A stretch of DNA of 64,000 nucleotides from assembly GCF_026343125.1 (NCBI RefSeq), contig NZ_JAPEMB010000001.1, forward strand, positions 1,240,001 through 1,304,000, read 5' to 3'. The position numbers were made by a program, and so were the translations under genes. The stretch's first letter is position 1, and the number at the start of each line of letters is the position of its first letter. The notes below the pieces were generated by a model, which saw only the letters and a program-made list of their open reading frames with translations, was not told where the DNA came from and made no database searches. Shown here in pieces: positions 51,898 through 59,971 of this stretch. The DNA is from Streptomyces sp. NBC_00094. Its GTDB lineage: Bacteria > Actinomycetota > Actinomycetes > Streptomycetales > Streptomycetaceae.

Positions 51898-52596
51898 GTG
51901 GAGGAGCAGACGAGGTCGCAAGCGCTGCGCCGCAAGATCGGGCTGCTGATGCCGGCGGTGGACGCCGCGTCCCGGCAGATGTGGACCCATCCGCGCAGCG
52001 ACCAGGTGTACCTGGAGTGGCTCAGGACGCTGCACGGGACGATCCGGGCCACGGTGCCGCTGATGCTGGCGGCCGTCGAGCAGTGCACCGCCCGTCAGGA
52101 CGACCCGGTGGCCGACCTGGTGGGCCGCTACCTGGCCAAGCACATCCGTGAGGAGTACGGGCACGACCAGTGGGTGGCCGAGGACTACGTGGTGGCCGGG
52201 GGTGATCCCGAGACGCTGCGCACGACGCTGCCCGGGGCGGCCGTCGCCTCGCTGGTCGGCTCGCAGTACTACTGGCTGCGCCATGCGCATCCGGTGGCAC
52301 TCGTGGGGCACATCGCGGTACTGGAGGGCAACCCGCCCGGTCCCGGGCTGGCCGATGACCTGGCCGTCCGGACCGGGCTGCCGGAGGCGTCGTTCCGCAC
52401 CATCGCCCGACACGCCCAGCTGGACGTGCAGCACCGCGACGACGTGCACCGGCTGATCGACCGGCTGCCGCTCGACCCGGCGCAGGAGGAACTGCTCGGC
52501 GTGAGCGCGCTGCACTCCATGAGGGGGCTGATCGAGGTGATGGAGGACGTACTCGGCCGGGTCCACCGGCGCTCCCCGGTGGCCCTGGCCGGATGA
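51898..52596 (+). CDS. Heme-oxygenase-fold (iron-containing redox) protein
   Basis: A 232-aa all-helical protein of the TenA/PqqC/heme-oxygenase-like superfamily. Candidate metal ligands are in HIREEYGHDQWVAEDY (residues about 80-95) and in ARHAQLDVQHRDDVHRLID near the C-terminus, the usual places in heme-oxygenase-like diiron oxidases. Such proteins oxidise or cleave C-C/C-N bonds using O2 in peptide and small-molecule pathways. A TTG six bases upstream, overlapping the previous stop, is an alternative start; AGGGAAGG serves either. The stop overlaps the ATG of the exporter. Confidence 0.8.
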   Translation: MEEQTRSQALRRKIGLLMPAVDAASRQMWTHPRSDQVYLEWLRTLHGTIRATVPLMLAAVEQCTARQDDPVADLVGRYLAKHIREEYGHDQWVAEDYVVAGGDPETLRTTLPGAAVASLVGSQYYWLRHAHPVALVGHIAVLEGNPPGPGLADDLAVRTGLPEASFRTIARHAQLDVQHRDDVHRLIDRLPLDPAQEELLGVSALHSMRGLIEVMEDVLGRVHRRSPVALAG

Positions 52597-54182
52597 GCCG
52601 CGTGCGGGTTCCGGGCCCGCTGGCGGGCCGCGACTTCCGGCTGCTGTACACCAGCGCGGTGGTCTCCGGTCTGGGCGACTGGCTGGACCAGGTGGCACTG
52701 CTGGTGCTGGTCACCACGGTCTGGCACGGCGGCGCGGGCGATCTGGCGCTGGTGGTGGCCGCGAGCATGCTGCCGCTGCTGGCGACCCCGTTCCTGGCGG
52801 TGCTGGTGGACCGTCGGCAGTCGCGCCGGGTGCTGATCCTCACCGACCTCGTACAGGCGGGGCTCACCCTGGGCCTGGTGGTCGCCCCCGGGGTGTACTG
52901 GGCGGCCGGGCTGGTGCTGGTCCGTTCGGCGCTGGGCTCGGTCGGCGGGCTCGCGGGCCAGATCCAGTTGCGGGTCTCGGTGCCGCCCGACGGTGTCCAG
53001 GCCGCCACCGTGCTGCTCCAGACGGCGATGCAGTCGGTCAAGATCCTCGGGCCCGCGCTCGGTGGTCTGCTGGTCGCCTTCATGTCGCCCCGGGCGGTGT
53101 TCGCGGCCAACGCGTGCACGTTTCTCGTCGGGGTGATCGCCGCCCGTGCCCTGCGCACCACGTCGTCACCTTCCCGGAGTGCAGATCTGCATTACTTCAA
53201 AGAACTGGGGGAAGGATTCCAGCACGTTTTCGGATCACGTCTTCTGCGTTCCCTTCTGCTCGTCATGTGCAGCCTGATGTTCGTCGTCTTCCTTTACGAC
53301 TCCATGGCCGCACTGATCGTGCCGGCACTGGGAATGGGTACGTCCTACATCGGCTACATGGTGTCCGCCGTCGGATTGGGCGGGGTCACAGGTTCGCTGC
53401 TCATGGGCAAGTTCGCCGCGCGCCTTCGGCCTTTCCTCACCATGGCGGGGTCGATCCTGGCAATCGGCTGCATCATCGTCGCCATCGGATTCGCCATTGT
53501 CCATGAATTGCGTATTGACTCCGCCGTATGGCTGTGTGTAATTTTCCTTCTGGGAATCGCAAGCGCCGGAATTCTCGTCACTTTTCCCAGCGTCGTACAT
53601 TCCGAGACGCCGGTCGAACTGACCGGCCGGGTATGGGCGCTCATGAATTCCGTGCCGGCCGTACTGAACGTACTGGCCCCCGTGCTGGCGGCGGCCCTGG
53701 TCGTGTGGATCGGGCTCGGAAGCCTCCTGCTGCTGGCGGGTGCCGCCCTCCTGCTCACCGCTGTCGTGGTCGCCGTCCGACTCGGCGGCGTACCGCCCAC
53801 CGCACCGCCGCCCACCGCTCCGTCCGACGCGGACGACGCGGACGACGCGGACGACGCGGACGACGGTGCCGGCCTGGCCGAGGAGCCGACGCCCGGCCCG
53901 GCCCCCCTGAACTCCGGTGCACCGCACCGGGAAACCAGAGCCCCGTGCGTGAAACGCACAGGCTCGTCAACCGAGGAGATCACCATGGCAGACAAGATCG
54001 ACAAGCTGGCCGAAGCCGGTTTCTCCCTGAACGACGCCAACGACGCCCAGCAGGCGGTGCTCAAGTCCCTCACCGAGGACGAGGTCAACGTCCTGCTGAG
54101 CGTCAAGTCCCGGGTCGAGGCCGCAGGTTCGGACGTGGAGGGCCACTCGCTCTCCGACCCCAGCGGTGGCTACCTCTGGTAG
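52593..54182 (+). CDS. MFS exporter, reading frame fused to the precursor peptide
   Basis: A 529-aa frame. Residues 1-395 are an MFS transporter of the macrolide-exporter/enterobactin-exporter type (GRDFRLLYTSAVVSGLGDWLDQVALLVLVTTVW, AVLVDRRQSRRVLILTD, VGGLAGQIQLRVSVPPDGVQAA) with about twelve helices. Residues about 410-464 are an acidic linker with a repeated DAD/ADD unit and an uncharged Pro-rich part. No stop codon separates this from the precursor, which starts in frame at residue 465. If the C6 tract at 53902-53907 had one fewer C, TGA would end the transporter at about residue 438. The segment 53190-53660 uses noticeably more A/T at third positions than the flanks. The transporter most likely exports the finished peptide. 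Confidence 0.75.
   Translation: MSRVRVPGPLAGRDFRLLYTSAVVSGLGDWLDQVALLVLVTTVWHGGAGDLALVVAASMLPLLATPFLAVLVDRRQSRRVLILTDLVQAGLTLGLVVAPGVYWAAGLVLVRSALGSVGGLAGQIQLRVSVPPDGVQAATVLLQTAMQSVKILGPALGGLLVAFMSPRAVFAANACTFLVGVIAARALRTTSSPSRSADLHYFKELGEGFQHVFGSRLLRSLLLVMCSLMFVVFLYDSMAALIVPALGMGTSYIGYMVSAVGLGGVTGSLLMGKFAARLRPFLTMAGSILAIGCIIVAIGFAIVHELRIDSAVWLCVIFLLGIASAGILVTFPSVVHSETPVELTGRVWALMNSVPAVLNVLAPVLAAALVVWIGLGSLLLLAGAALLLTAVVVAVRLGGVPPTAPPPTAPSDADDADDADDADDGAGLAEEPTPGPAPLNSGAPHRETRAPCVKRTGSSTEEITMADKIDKLAEAGFSLNDANDAQQAVLKSLTEDEVNVLLSVKSRVEAAGSDVEGHSLSDPSGGYLW
53985..54182 (+). CDS. Candidate RiPP precursor peptide
   Basis: A 65-aa peptide beginning MADKIDKLAEAGFSLNDAND, helical and acidic through about residue 50 (LTEDEVNVLLSVKSRVEAAG), ending SLSDPSGGYLW. 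The leader-like charged N-terminus, small size, Gly-containing aromatic C-terminus and surrounding modifying enzymes fit a precursor. The ATG has its own strong ribosome binding site (GAGGAG, seven bases ahead), so it can be made separately although its frame is open to the transporter. Tyr and Trp near the end are likely modification targets. A hairpin follows. No known RiPP class matches the sequence in my memory. Confidence 0.65.
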   Translation: MADKIDKLAEAGFSLNDANDAQQAVLKSLTEDEVNVLLSVKSRVEAAGSDVEGHSLSDPSGGYLW

Positions 54183-54241
54183 TGCCGGCCCTCGTCAGGG
54201 GATCGGCCCCGGACCGGTGACGTCTGGGCCGTAGCACAGAC

Positions 54242-54280
54242 CGGGTGGTTCACGACGAGGCAAGCGTCGTGAACCACCCG
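54242..54280 (+). terminator. Hairpin after the precursor gene
   Basis: Perfect 16-bp stem CGGGTGGTTCACGACG with its complement and a 7-base loop. There is no T-run, so it could be a partial terminator that keeps precursor mRNA more abundant than the downstream genes, or it could protect the upstream mRNA end. Confidence 0.7.
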
Positions 54281-54309
54281 ATTGCCGCTCAGTGAACGGG
54301 GAGGACAGC

Positions 54310-57300
54310 ATGAGCAAGCCCACCGGTCCCATCGTAACCACCGCGAGCCGGTGCACCGGTTGTGGTGTGGACAACCCGTCGGCGGCCCGCTTCTGCATGG
54401 CCTGCGGGGTGGAGATCGGCCTACCCGTCACTCCCGCCAGCGGCCTGCGCTTCGTCTCCGTCGTCTTCTGCGACGTGGTCGGCTCCACCGGGTTGGCCAC
54501 CTCACTCGAACCCGACCGGTGGGCGGCCGTCCTGGACGGCTACTTCTCCCTGGTCGGCTCGCTGGTGGAGGGTTACGGCGGCAAGGTGGAGAAGTTCATC
54601 GGCGACGCGGTCGTCGCCGTGTTCGGCGTCGAGGGGCACGGCGAGTCGGCCGCCGCCACCGCCGTCTCCGCCGCCACCGCCATCGCGCACCGCACCGGCG
54701 AGTACGCGCGCGGCTTGGGCGAGCTCCTGCGGGGCGACTTCCCGGTGCGCTGCGCGGTCGCCTCCGGTCATGTCGCGGTCAGCGGGCGGACGTCGAGCTT
54801 CGTCATCGGCTCGGTGCTCAACCGGGCGGCCCGGCTCCAGGAGCACGCCCCCGACGACGGGGTGATCGTGGACCTGGCCACCCGGCTCCAACTGCAGGAC
54901 CACTTCCCGCTGCGCGCGATCGAACCGATCACCGCCAAGGGCTTCGCCCGGTCCGTCCCGGCCTGGATCGTCGGCAAGGCCGACACCCAGGCCCCCGGCA
55001 CGGGCACCGTCGGAAGGACCGACCTGGTCGGCGAGCTGGCCGCCCGTATCGGCGCGGCCGCCACTGCCACCGGCCCGACCCTGATCCTGGTCGGGGGCCC
55101 CTCCGGGGTGGGCAAGTCCCGCCTGGTCACCGAGGCGCTCGACCACTGCACCGGCCTGGCCACAGCCATCCTGCGCTGCCCGCCCGCCGGGACCGGACTC
55201 GACCTGCTGGCCTGCTGTCTGTTCCTGGAGGAGATCGAGAACGCCGCACGGCAGGGCCACGACAGGGTGGACGTGACGGTGCAGCTGACCGGCGCCTCCA
55301 CTCGCGCCGAGCAGGCCCTGGCCCAGGACCGCGGCGAGCTGGGCCGTTCGCTCACCGCGGCATTGGACCGTCTGCGCGGCGCGCGGCCCCTGCTTCTGGT
55401 GGTCGAGCACAGCGAGTGGACCCCCGGCGCACTGGCCGACCTGCTCGACGAGCTGACCGCCGCACCGGGGCGGCCGGTCGTGGTGCTGCTGGTCGGGGTC
55501 TCGGCCCCCGAGGCGCTGGCCGACCGGGGCGGCCACCGGCTCACCGTGCCACCACTCGGACGGCCCGACGCGCGGCGGCTGGCCCACCGGCTGCTCACCG
55601 CGCAGCACGACCCGACCGCCGCCGACCGCTCCCGGTCCACCGGCACCGGGGCCCCTGGACATGACCCGGCCCCTGCCGCCCTCCTCGCCCCCGACTCCGC
55701 CGCCGAGGAGATCGCCTCACGGGCCGGCGGCATCCCCCGGTACATCGAGCAGATGGTCGTCCTGAGCCGCTTCGCCCAGCCCGGCGACGACTGGGCGCCA
55801 CCCAGCGCCCATGCCGCGCTCGGTGCCCGGCTGGACCGGCTGGACACCGACTCCCGGGAACTCCTGGTGCTGCTCGCCGCCGCCGGCCGGGACCTGTCCC
55901 TGGAGGACCTGGGCGCCCTGATGGCCCCCGACAGGGTCGCCGCGGCCGCGGCCTGCCTCCTCGAAGCCGGTCTTGTGGAGTCCGCCGACGCCCACAAGGG
56001 CCGTCTGGCCCCGGCCTTTCCGGTCGTGGCCGAGGTGGCACTGCGGCGGCTGACGCTCTCCGAGACCGCCGACGTACACGCCAGGCTCGCGCGCTCCCTG
56101 GAACCGTTGGCCGAACGGCGCCCCGCTGTCGCCGAGTTGCTGGCCGGGCACTGGGAGGCGGCGCACACCGCGTTGCGCGGGGTGGAGCCCGGCTCCGACC
56201 GGACGGCCCGGGCCGCGGAGTCCGCCGTGACCGCATTCGGCGTCGCCGCCCGCTTCGCCCTCTCCCGTGGGCGACCCGAACTGGTGCTGACGCTCACCGG
56301 ACGCGCCCGCACGCTGGCGGAGGCGGACCGCGCGCAGGCCTACGGCCTGGACGTCCTTGAGGCGTATGCCCTCGGCACTCAGGGAATGCCGCAGGCCGCC
56401 CTCGAACGCGTCGAGCGCGTGCTGTCGGACCCGGGCCGGGCCGCCCCGGCCGCCCGGATCCACGCCCGCCTCAACTCGCTGTACTCCCGCACCTATCTGA
56501 CCGGCGACGCGCCCGCCGTACCGGACGATCCGCACTACCTCGCCGCGGTCGCCTCCCCGGAGCCCGAGGCCCGGGTCGGGGCACACCTGTACGCCGGGCT
56601 CCAGTCCCTGCGGGCGGGCGACCACCCCGCCGCCGAGCGGGCGCTGCGCTCCGCGCTGCAGTCAGCCGACGGCGCCGGGACCTGCCTGGGCCTGACCGAG
56701 GTGTACGCCAACCTGGCGATGGCCCTGGTCAACGGCGACACCCCGGTCCCCGCCGCACTCGCCGACTGCGAGCGGCTGCATCAGGAGGTCGCCGGTTCCC
56801 GGCTGCTGAGCTCGGCAACCGGCGTCGCGCTGGCGCTGGTGCGCCACATGTCCGGCGACCGGGCGGCGGCCGACTCCGCGATGGACGGGGCCGAGGAGGT
56901 GCTGCGCGATCTGGGCCAGGGCACCGGGGCCGCGACCATCGCGGGCTGGCGTGCCGTCCTGGCGGCCCGGTCCGGCGACTGGGGTGCCGCGGCCGACTGG
57001 TGGACCGCCCAGGGCGATCGCTGCGCCGCCCTCGGCATGGTCCGCCAGGCGTCGCTGTCCTGCCTCCAGGCCGAGCTGGCCCGGGAGGCGTCCGGTGAAG
57101 GACGGTCCGGCGGCGCGGGGGGCGGGCCCGCGCTCGACGAGATGCCCCTTCCACCCCCCGAGGCCTGGGCGGAGTACACCGTCGCCCTGCAGGCCCGCGC
57201 CGTACGGGCGTTGCGGGCCGGTGACCCGGAGCCGGCCGCGACGCACCTGGACGCCGTGGTCCGCCATCTGGGCACGGTGCGCGGCAGCGGCGCGGTGATC

Positions 57301-57429
57301 ACACCGCTGCTCTTCAGCGCCGTCCTCGCCCGCCGTACCGACCTCCCGGTGGCCGGGCGGGCGTTGACCGCGCTCCAGCGGGCGATCGAAGCCAAACAGG
57401 ACCTGGGCGTACGCGCCCCGCAGGCGTAG
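54310..57429 (+). CDS. Zinc-ribbon / class III cyclase / AAA / TPR regulator
   Basis: A 1039-aa multidomain protein. An N-terminal zinc ribbon has Cys-15, Cys-18, Cys-29 and Cys-32 (CTGCGVDNPSAARFCMACG). A class III adenylate/guanylate cyclase domain (about 45-220) has its metal Asp-55 and Asp-99 in place (VVFCDVVGSTG, KFIGDAVVAVFG) and Asn-171/Arg-175. A P-loop ATPase domain has GGPSGVGKS (262-270). The rest is TPR-like helical repeats. Such proteins are signalling or regulatory STAND-type ATPases; cyclic-nucleotide production is possible because the metal residues are kept. The ATG follows GGGGAGG. It lies inside the peptide cluster and may sense a metabolite and control it. Confidence 0.85.
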   Translation: MSKPTGPIVTTASRCTGCGVDNPSAARFCMACGVEIGLPVTPASGLRFVSVVFCDVVGSTGLATSLEPDRWAAVLDGYFSLVGSLVEGYGGKVEKFIGDAVVAVFGVEGHGESAAATAVSAATAIAHRTGEYARGLGELLRGDFPVRCAVASGHVAVSGRTSSFVIGSVLNRAARLQEHAPDDGVIVDLATRLQLQDHFPLRAIEPITAKGFARSVPAWIVGKADTQAPGTGTVGRTDLVGELAARIGAAATATGPTLILVGGPSGVGKSRLVTEALDHCTGLATAILRCPPAGTGLDLLACCLFLEEIENAARQGHDRVDVTVQLTGASTRAEQALAQDRGELGRSLTAALDRLRGARPLLLVVEHSEWTPGALADLLDELTAAPGRPVVVLLVGVSAPEALADRGGHRLTVPPLGRPDARRLAHRLLTAQHDPTAADRSRSTGTGAPGHDPAPAALLAPDSAAEEIASRAGGIPRYIEQMVVLSRFAQPGDDWAPPSAHAALGARLDRLDTDSRELLVLLAAAGRDLSLEDLGALMAPDRVAAAAACLLEAGLVESADAHKGRLAPAFPVVAEVALRRLTLSETADVHARLARSLEPLAERRPAVAELLAGHWEAAHTALRGVEPGSDRTARAAESAVTAFGVAARFALSRGRPELVLTLTGRARTLAEADRAQAYGLDVLEAYALGTQGMPQAALERVERVLSDPGRAAPAARIHARLNSLYSRTYLTGDAPAVPDDPHYLAAVASPEPEARVGAHLYAGLQSLRAGDHPAAERALRSALQSADGAGTCLGLTEVYANLAMALVNGDTPVPAALADCERLHQEVAGSRLLSSATGVALALVRHMSGDRAAADSAMDGAEEVLRDLGQGTGAATIAGWRAVLAARSGDWGAAADWWTAQGDRCAALGMVRQASLSCLQAELAREASGEGRSGGAGGGPALDEMPLPPPEAWAEYTVALQARAVRALRAGDPEPAATHLDAVVRHLGTVRGSGAVITPLLFSAVLARRTDLPVAGRALTALQRAIEAKQDLGVRAPQA

Positions 57430-57493
57430 CGGTACGCACCGCCCCACCGCACGACCCGTACCCCGCGAGGGAACTCCGAGAAAGCAGCCGCCC

Positions 57494-59167
57494 GTGCGCG
57501 TCCTCCTGCTCTACGCCAACCCCCACCAGGTCCTGCCGGTCGGCCCGTACGGACTGGAGATCCTGCGGGCCGCGGTCACCGAAAGCGGACTGCCGGTCGA
57601 GGTGTCCGTGTGCAACCCGTTCCTCGAATCGCTCGACCACACCGGCCTGTTGACCGAGGTGCTCGACCGCGTACGGCCCGACCTCGTCGCACTGTCGATC
57701 CGCAACATCGACAACGCCGTGGTCGCCTGCGACACGGCGGCCGGCGCGGACGGGCGGTGGATCGACGTGGTGGACTACCTGACGCCCATCGCCGAGCTGA
57801 CCGCGACGCTGCGCGCCTGGGACCCCGGACTGCCGGTGGTGGCGGGCGGCGCGGCGTTCACCTCCTGCCCGGTGGAGGTGATGGACCGGCTCGGACTGGA
57901 CTTCGGCCTCGCCGGTCCCGGTGAGGCCGCGTTCACCACCCTGCTGGCGCGCGTGGTCGCCGACGGCGGCGCACGGGGCGTGCGGCGGGTGGTCGCCGAG
58001 ACGCTGTCCACGCTCCCCGGCGGTCTGGTGCGCACCGCCGACGGAGCCCTGGGGCCCGGCCTGCGGCCGCAGCCCGACGTGGTGTCCCGGCCCACCACCG
58101 CGCTGCCGCGGATCGCACCGGAGTACGTGCTGTTCGCCAAGGCCCGGGGCATCCCCACCGCGCTGCGCAGCCACGCGGGCTGCCCGCTGCGCTGCTCGTA
58201 CTGCGTCGATCCGCTGAACGTCGGCAGGGTGGACGCGCGCCCCGCCCAGGCTGTCGCCGCCGAGGCGGAACACTACGTCGAGCAGTACGGGCTGACCCAC
58301 TTCCATCTGGCCGCCCCCGAGGTCAACCTCCCCTACGAGGGGGCGCTGATCGAGGTGTGCGAGGCACTGGCCGGAAGCCGCCACGGCGAAGTGATCAGCT
58401 GGCACGGCTACTTCAACGTCAGGCCGTTCTCCGAGCGGCTGATGGACGCCTTGATCCGGTCCCGCTGCGTGCGTCCGAGTTTCTCGGTGGACGCCTTCGA
58501 CGACCGGATGCTGCGCGGGCACCACAAGAACTACCGGATGTCCGACGTCGAGGACACCTTCGGTCTGTTGCTGCGGCGTCGGCCGGAGTGGATGGACGTC
58601 CAGATCGGGGTGCTGTTCGGCCAGCCCGGCGAGACGGCCGCCACCCTGGAGAACGCGATCCGCCACATCCGCCGGCTGGCCGACCAGGGCGTGTCGGTGG
58701 GCTACTCCTGCGGGCTGCGGGTCTACCCGCACACCCCGCTGGCCCGGACTCCTCTCGACCCCCGGCACCTGTACCGGGCGGACGGGCCGCTCTCCCCGAC
58801 CGGTGCCGCCGGACCCCGCACCGTCTCCGCGGCCGACCTGCTGACACCGCTGGTGTACTGCGAGCCGATGCCGCCCCGGGAGCTGGCTGCCCACCTGGCC
58901 GACCGGCTGTCCGACTGCCCCGGAGTGACCTTCATCGACGAGGGGCCGGTGAAGGAGGCCCGGCAGCCGGACTGGCTGCGCCCCCTCAACGTGGCCACCG
59001 TGCACCTCGCGAACGGGCGTCCGGGGCCGGCGGCCGAGATGCTGCGGCTGGTGCTGGGCTCGGGCGACACGCGGGCGGCGGGCATGGCGCAGCGACTGCT
59101 CCAGGAGGCGGCCGCACGGCCACCCGTCCCGGTGGGCGCCGGGGGCCTCCGGACCGCCCTCGCCTGA
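57494..59167 (+). CDS. B12-binding radical SAM enzyme
   Basis: A 557-aa protein. An N-terminal cobalamin-binding Rossmann-like domain (residues 1-150, PDLVALSIRNIDNAVV and VVAGGAAFTSCPVEVMDRLGLDFGLAGPGEAAF) is followed by a radical SAM barrel with Cys-230, Cys-234 and Cys-237 (HAGCPLRCSYCVDP). The DxHxxG motif of base-off B12 enzymes is not seen, a feature shared with TsrM-like tryptophan methylases. Family members methylate unactivated carbons or drive other radical reactions. The C-terminal domain (AADLLTPLVYCEPMPPRELAAHLADRL) is typical of this group. A GTG start is used. A plausible target is the aromatic C-terminus of the precursor. Confidence 0.85.
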   Translation: MRVLLLYANPHQVLPVGPYGLEILRAAVTESGLPVEVSVCNPFLESLDHTGLLTEVLDRVRPDLVALSIRNIDNAVVACDTAAGADGRWIDVVDYLTPIAELTATLRAWDPGLPVVAGGAAFTSCPVEVMDRLGLDFGLAGPGEAAFTTLLARVVADGGARGVRRVVAETLSTLPGGLVRTADGALGPGLRPQPDVVSRPTTALPRIAPEYVLFAKARGIPTALRSHAGCPLRCSYCVDPLNVGRVDARPAQAVAAEAEHYVEQYGLTHFHLAAPEVNLPYEGALIEVCEALAGSRHGEVISWHGYFNVRPFSERLMDALIRSRCVRPSFSVDAFDDRMLRGHHKNYRMSDVEDTFGLLLRRRPEWMDVQIGVLFGQPGETAATLENAIRHIRRLADQGVSVGYSCGLRVYPHTPLARTPLDPRHLYRADGPLSPTGAAGPRTVSAADLLTPLVYCEPMPPRELAAHLADRLSDCPGVTFIDEGPVKEARQPDWLRPLNVATVHLANGRPGPAAEMLRLVLGSGDTRAAGMAQRLLQEAAARPPVPVGAGGLRTALA

Positions 59168-59220
59168 CCGGGCCCACCCCTCCCCTGCCGTACCGCCTTC
59201 CCCGTCCACGGAGGACACCC

Positions 59221-59907
59221 ATGGAACTGACCTGGAGCACGGATGACTTCGCCGTCTTCGACGACTTCCTCGCCCCAGAGGCCGCAGCCACGCTGTGGGA
59301 GCGACTGCGCACCGAGGACTACCACTTCGTACACGGACGCCGGGACGGGGCGTGGAACAAGGTCTACGGACTGCTGGACGGCAGTCCCCTCAGCGGGCCC
59401 GGCACGCTGAACGACCCGGAAGGCCACTTCACGGGACGCTTCGCCGACCACGCTCCGCACCCGTCCGGCGGGGCGACCGACGCCGTGGTGAAGCAACTGA
59501 CCGAGGAGGCGGACCGCATCGAGCCGTGGACCGGGCGGTTCGGAACGGACTGGCACGCCTTCACCTGCCGCCCCTTCCTCTACCCGCAGGGCTCCGGGCT
59601 GGCCTGGCACGACGACTCCGGCGACCGGGCCGCCTCGTTCGTGCTGTACGTGCACCCCGAGTGGCAGGCGTCCTGGGGCGCCGAACTGCTCGTCTCCAGC
59701 GGAACACCCGGGGCGCGGTCCGCCGACCAGAACGCCCACCTCACCTCGCGGGTCGGACACTACGTCGCCCCGCACCCCAACCGGCTGGTCGTCCTGCGGT
59801 CGGGCGTACCGCACATGATCAAGAAGGTGGAGCCGCACGCCGGGGACCGGGTCCGGGGCTCCGTCGCGGGCTTCTTCCTGCGCCGCCCCGCCGATCGGCC
59901 GCAGTGA
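59221..59907 (+). CDS. 2OG-Fe(II) oxygenase
   Basis: A 228-aa cupin-type dioxygenase. The iron ligands are His-130, Asp-132 (LAWHDDSG) and His-198 (SGVPHMIKKV), with Arg-210 or Arg-212 (GDRVRGSVAGFF) placed to bind 2-oxoglutarate. This is the prolyl-4-hydroxylase-like fold (PHD2/Ofd1 type). It would hydroxylate or desaturate a residue of the peptide. It is the last gene of the plus-strand cluster, separated from the convergent XRE regulator by a GC-rich hairpin. Confidence 0.88.
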   Translation: MELTWSTDDFAVFDDFLAPEAAATLWERLRTEDYHFVHGRRDGAWNKVYGLLDGSPLSGPGTLNDPEGHFTGRFADHAPHPSGGATDAVVKQLTEEADRIEPWTGRFGTDWHAFTCRPFLYPQGSGLAWHDDSGDRAASFVLYVHPEWQASWGAELLVSSGTPGARSADQNAHLTSRVGHYVAPHPNRLVVLRSGVPHMIKKVEPHAGDRVRGSVAGFFLRRPADRPQ

Positions 59908-59943
59908 CCGGGGCCGCCGCCGGGACCCGCCCGCCGCCTGGAC

Positions 59944-59971
59944 GGGCCGTCCCGCACCGTGCGGTCGGCCC
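59944..59971. terminator. Terminator between the oxygenase and the XRE regulator
   Basis: GGGCCG ... CGGCCC arms enclosing an inner CCGCAC/GTGCGG pairing, between two convergent genes. Probably bidirectional. Confidence 0.5.
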
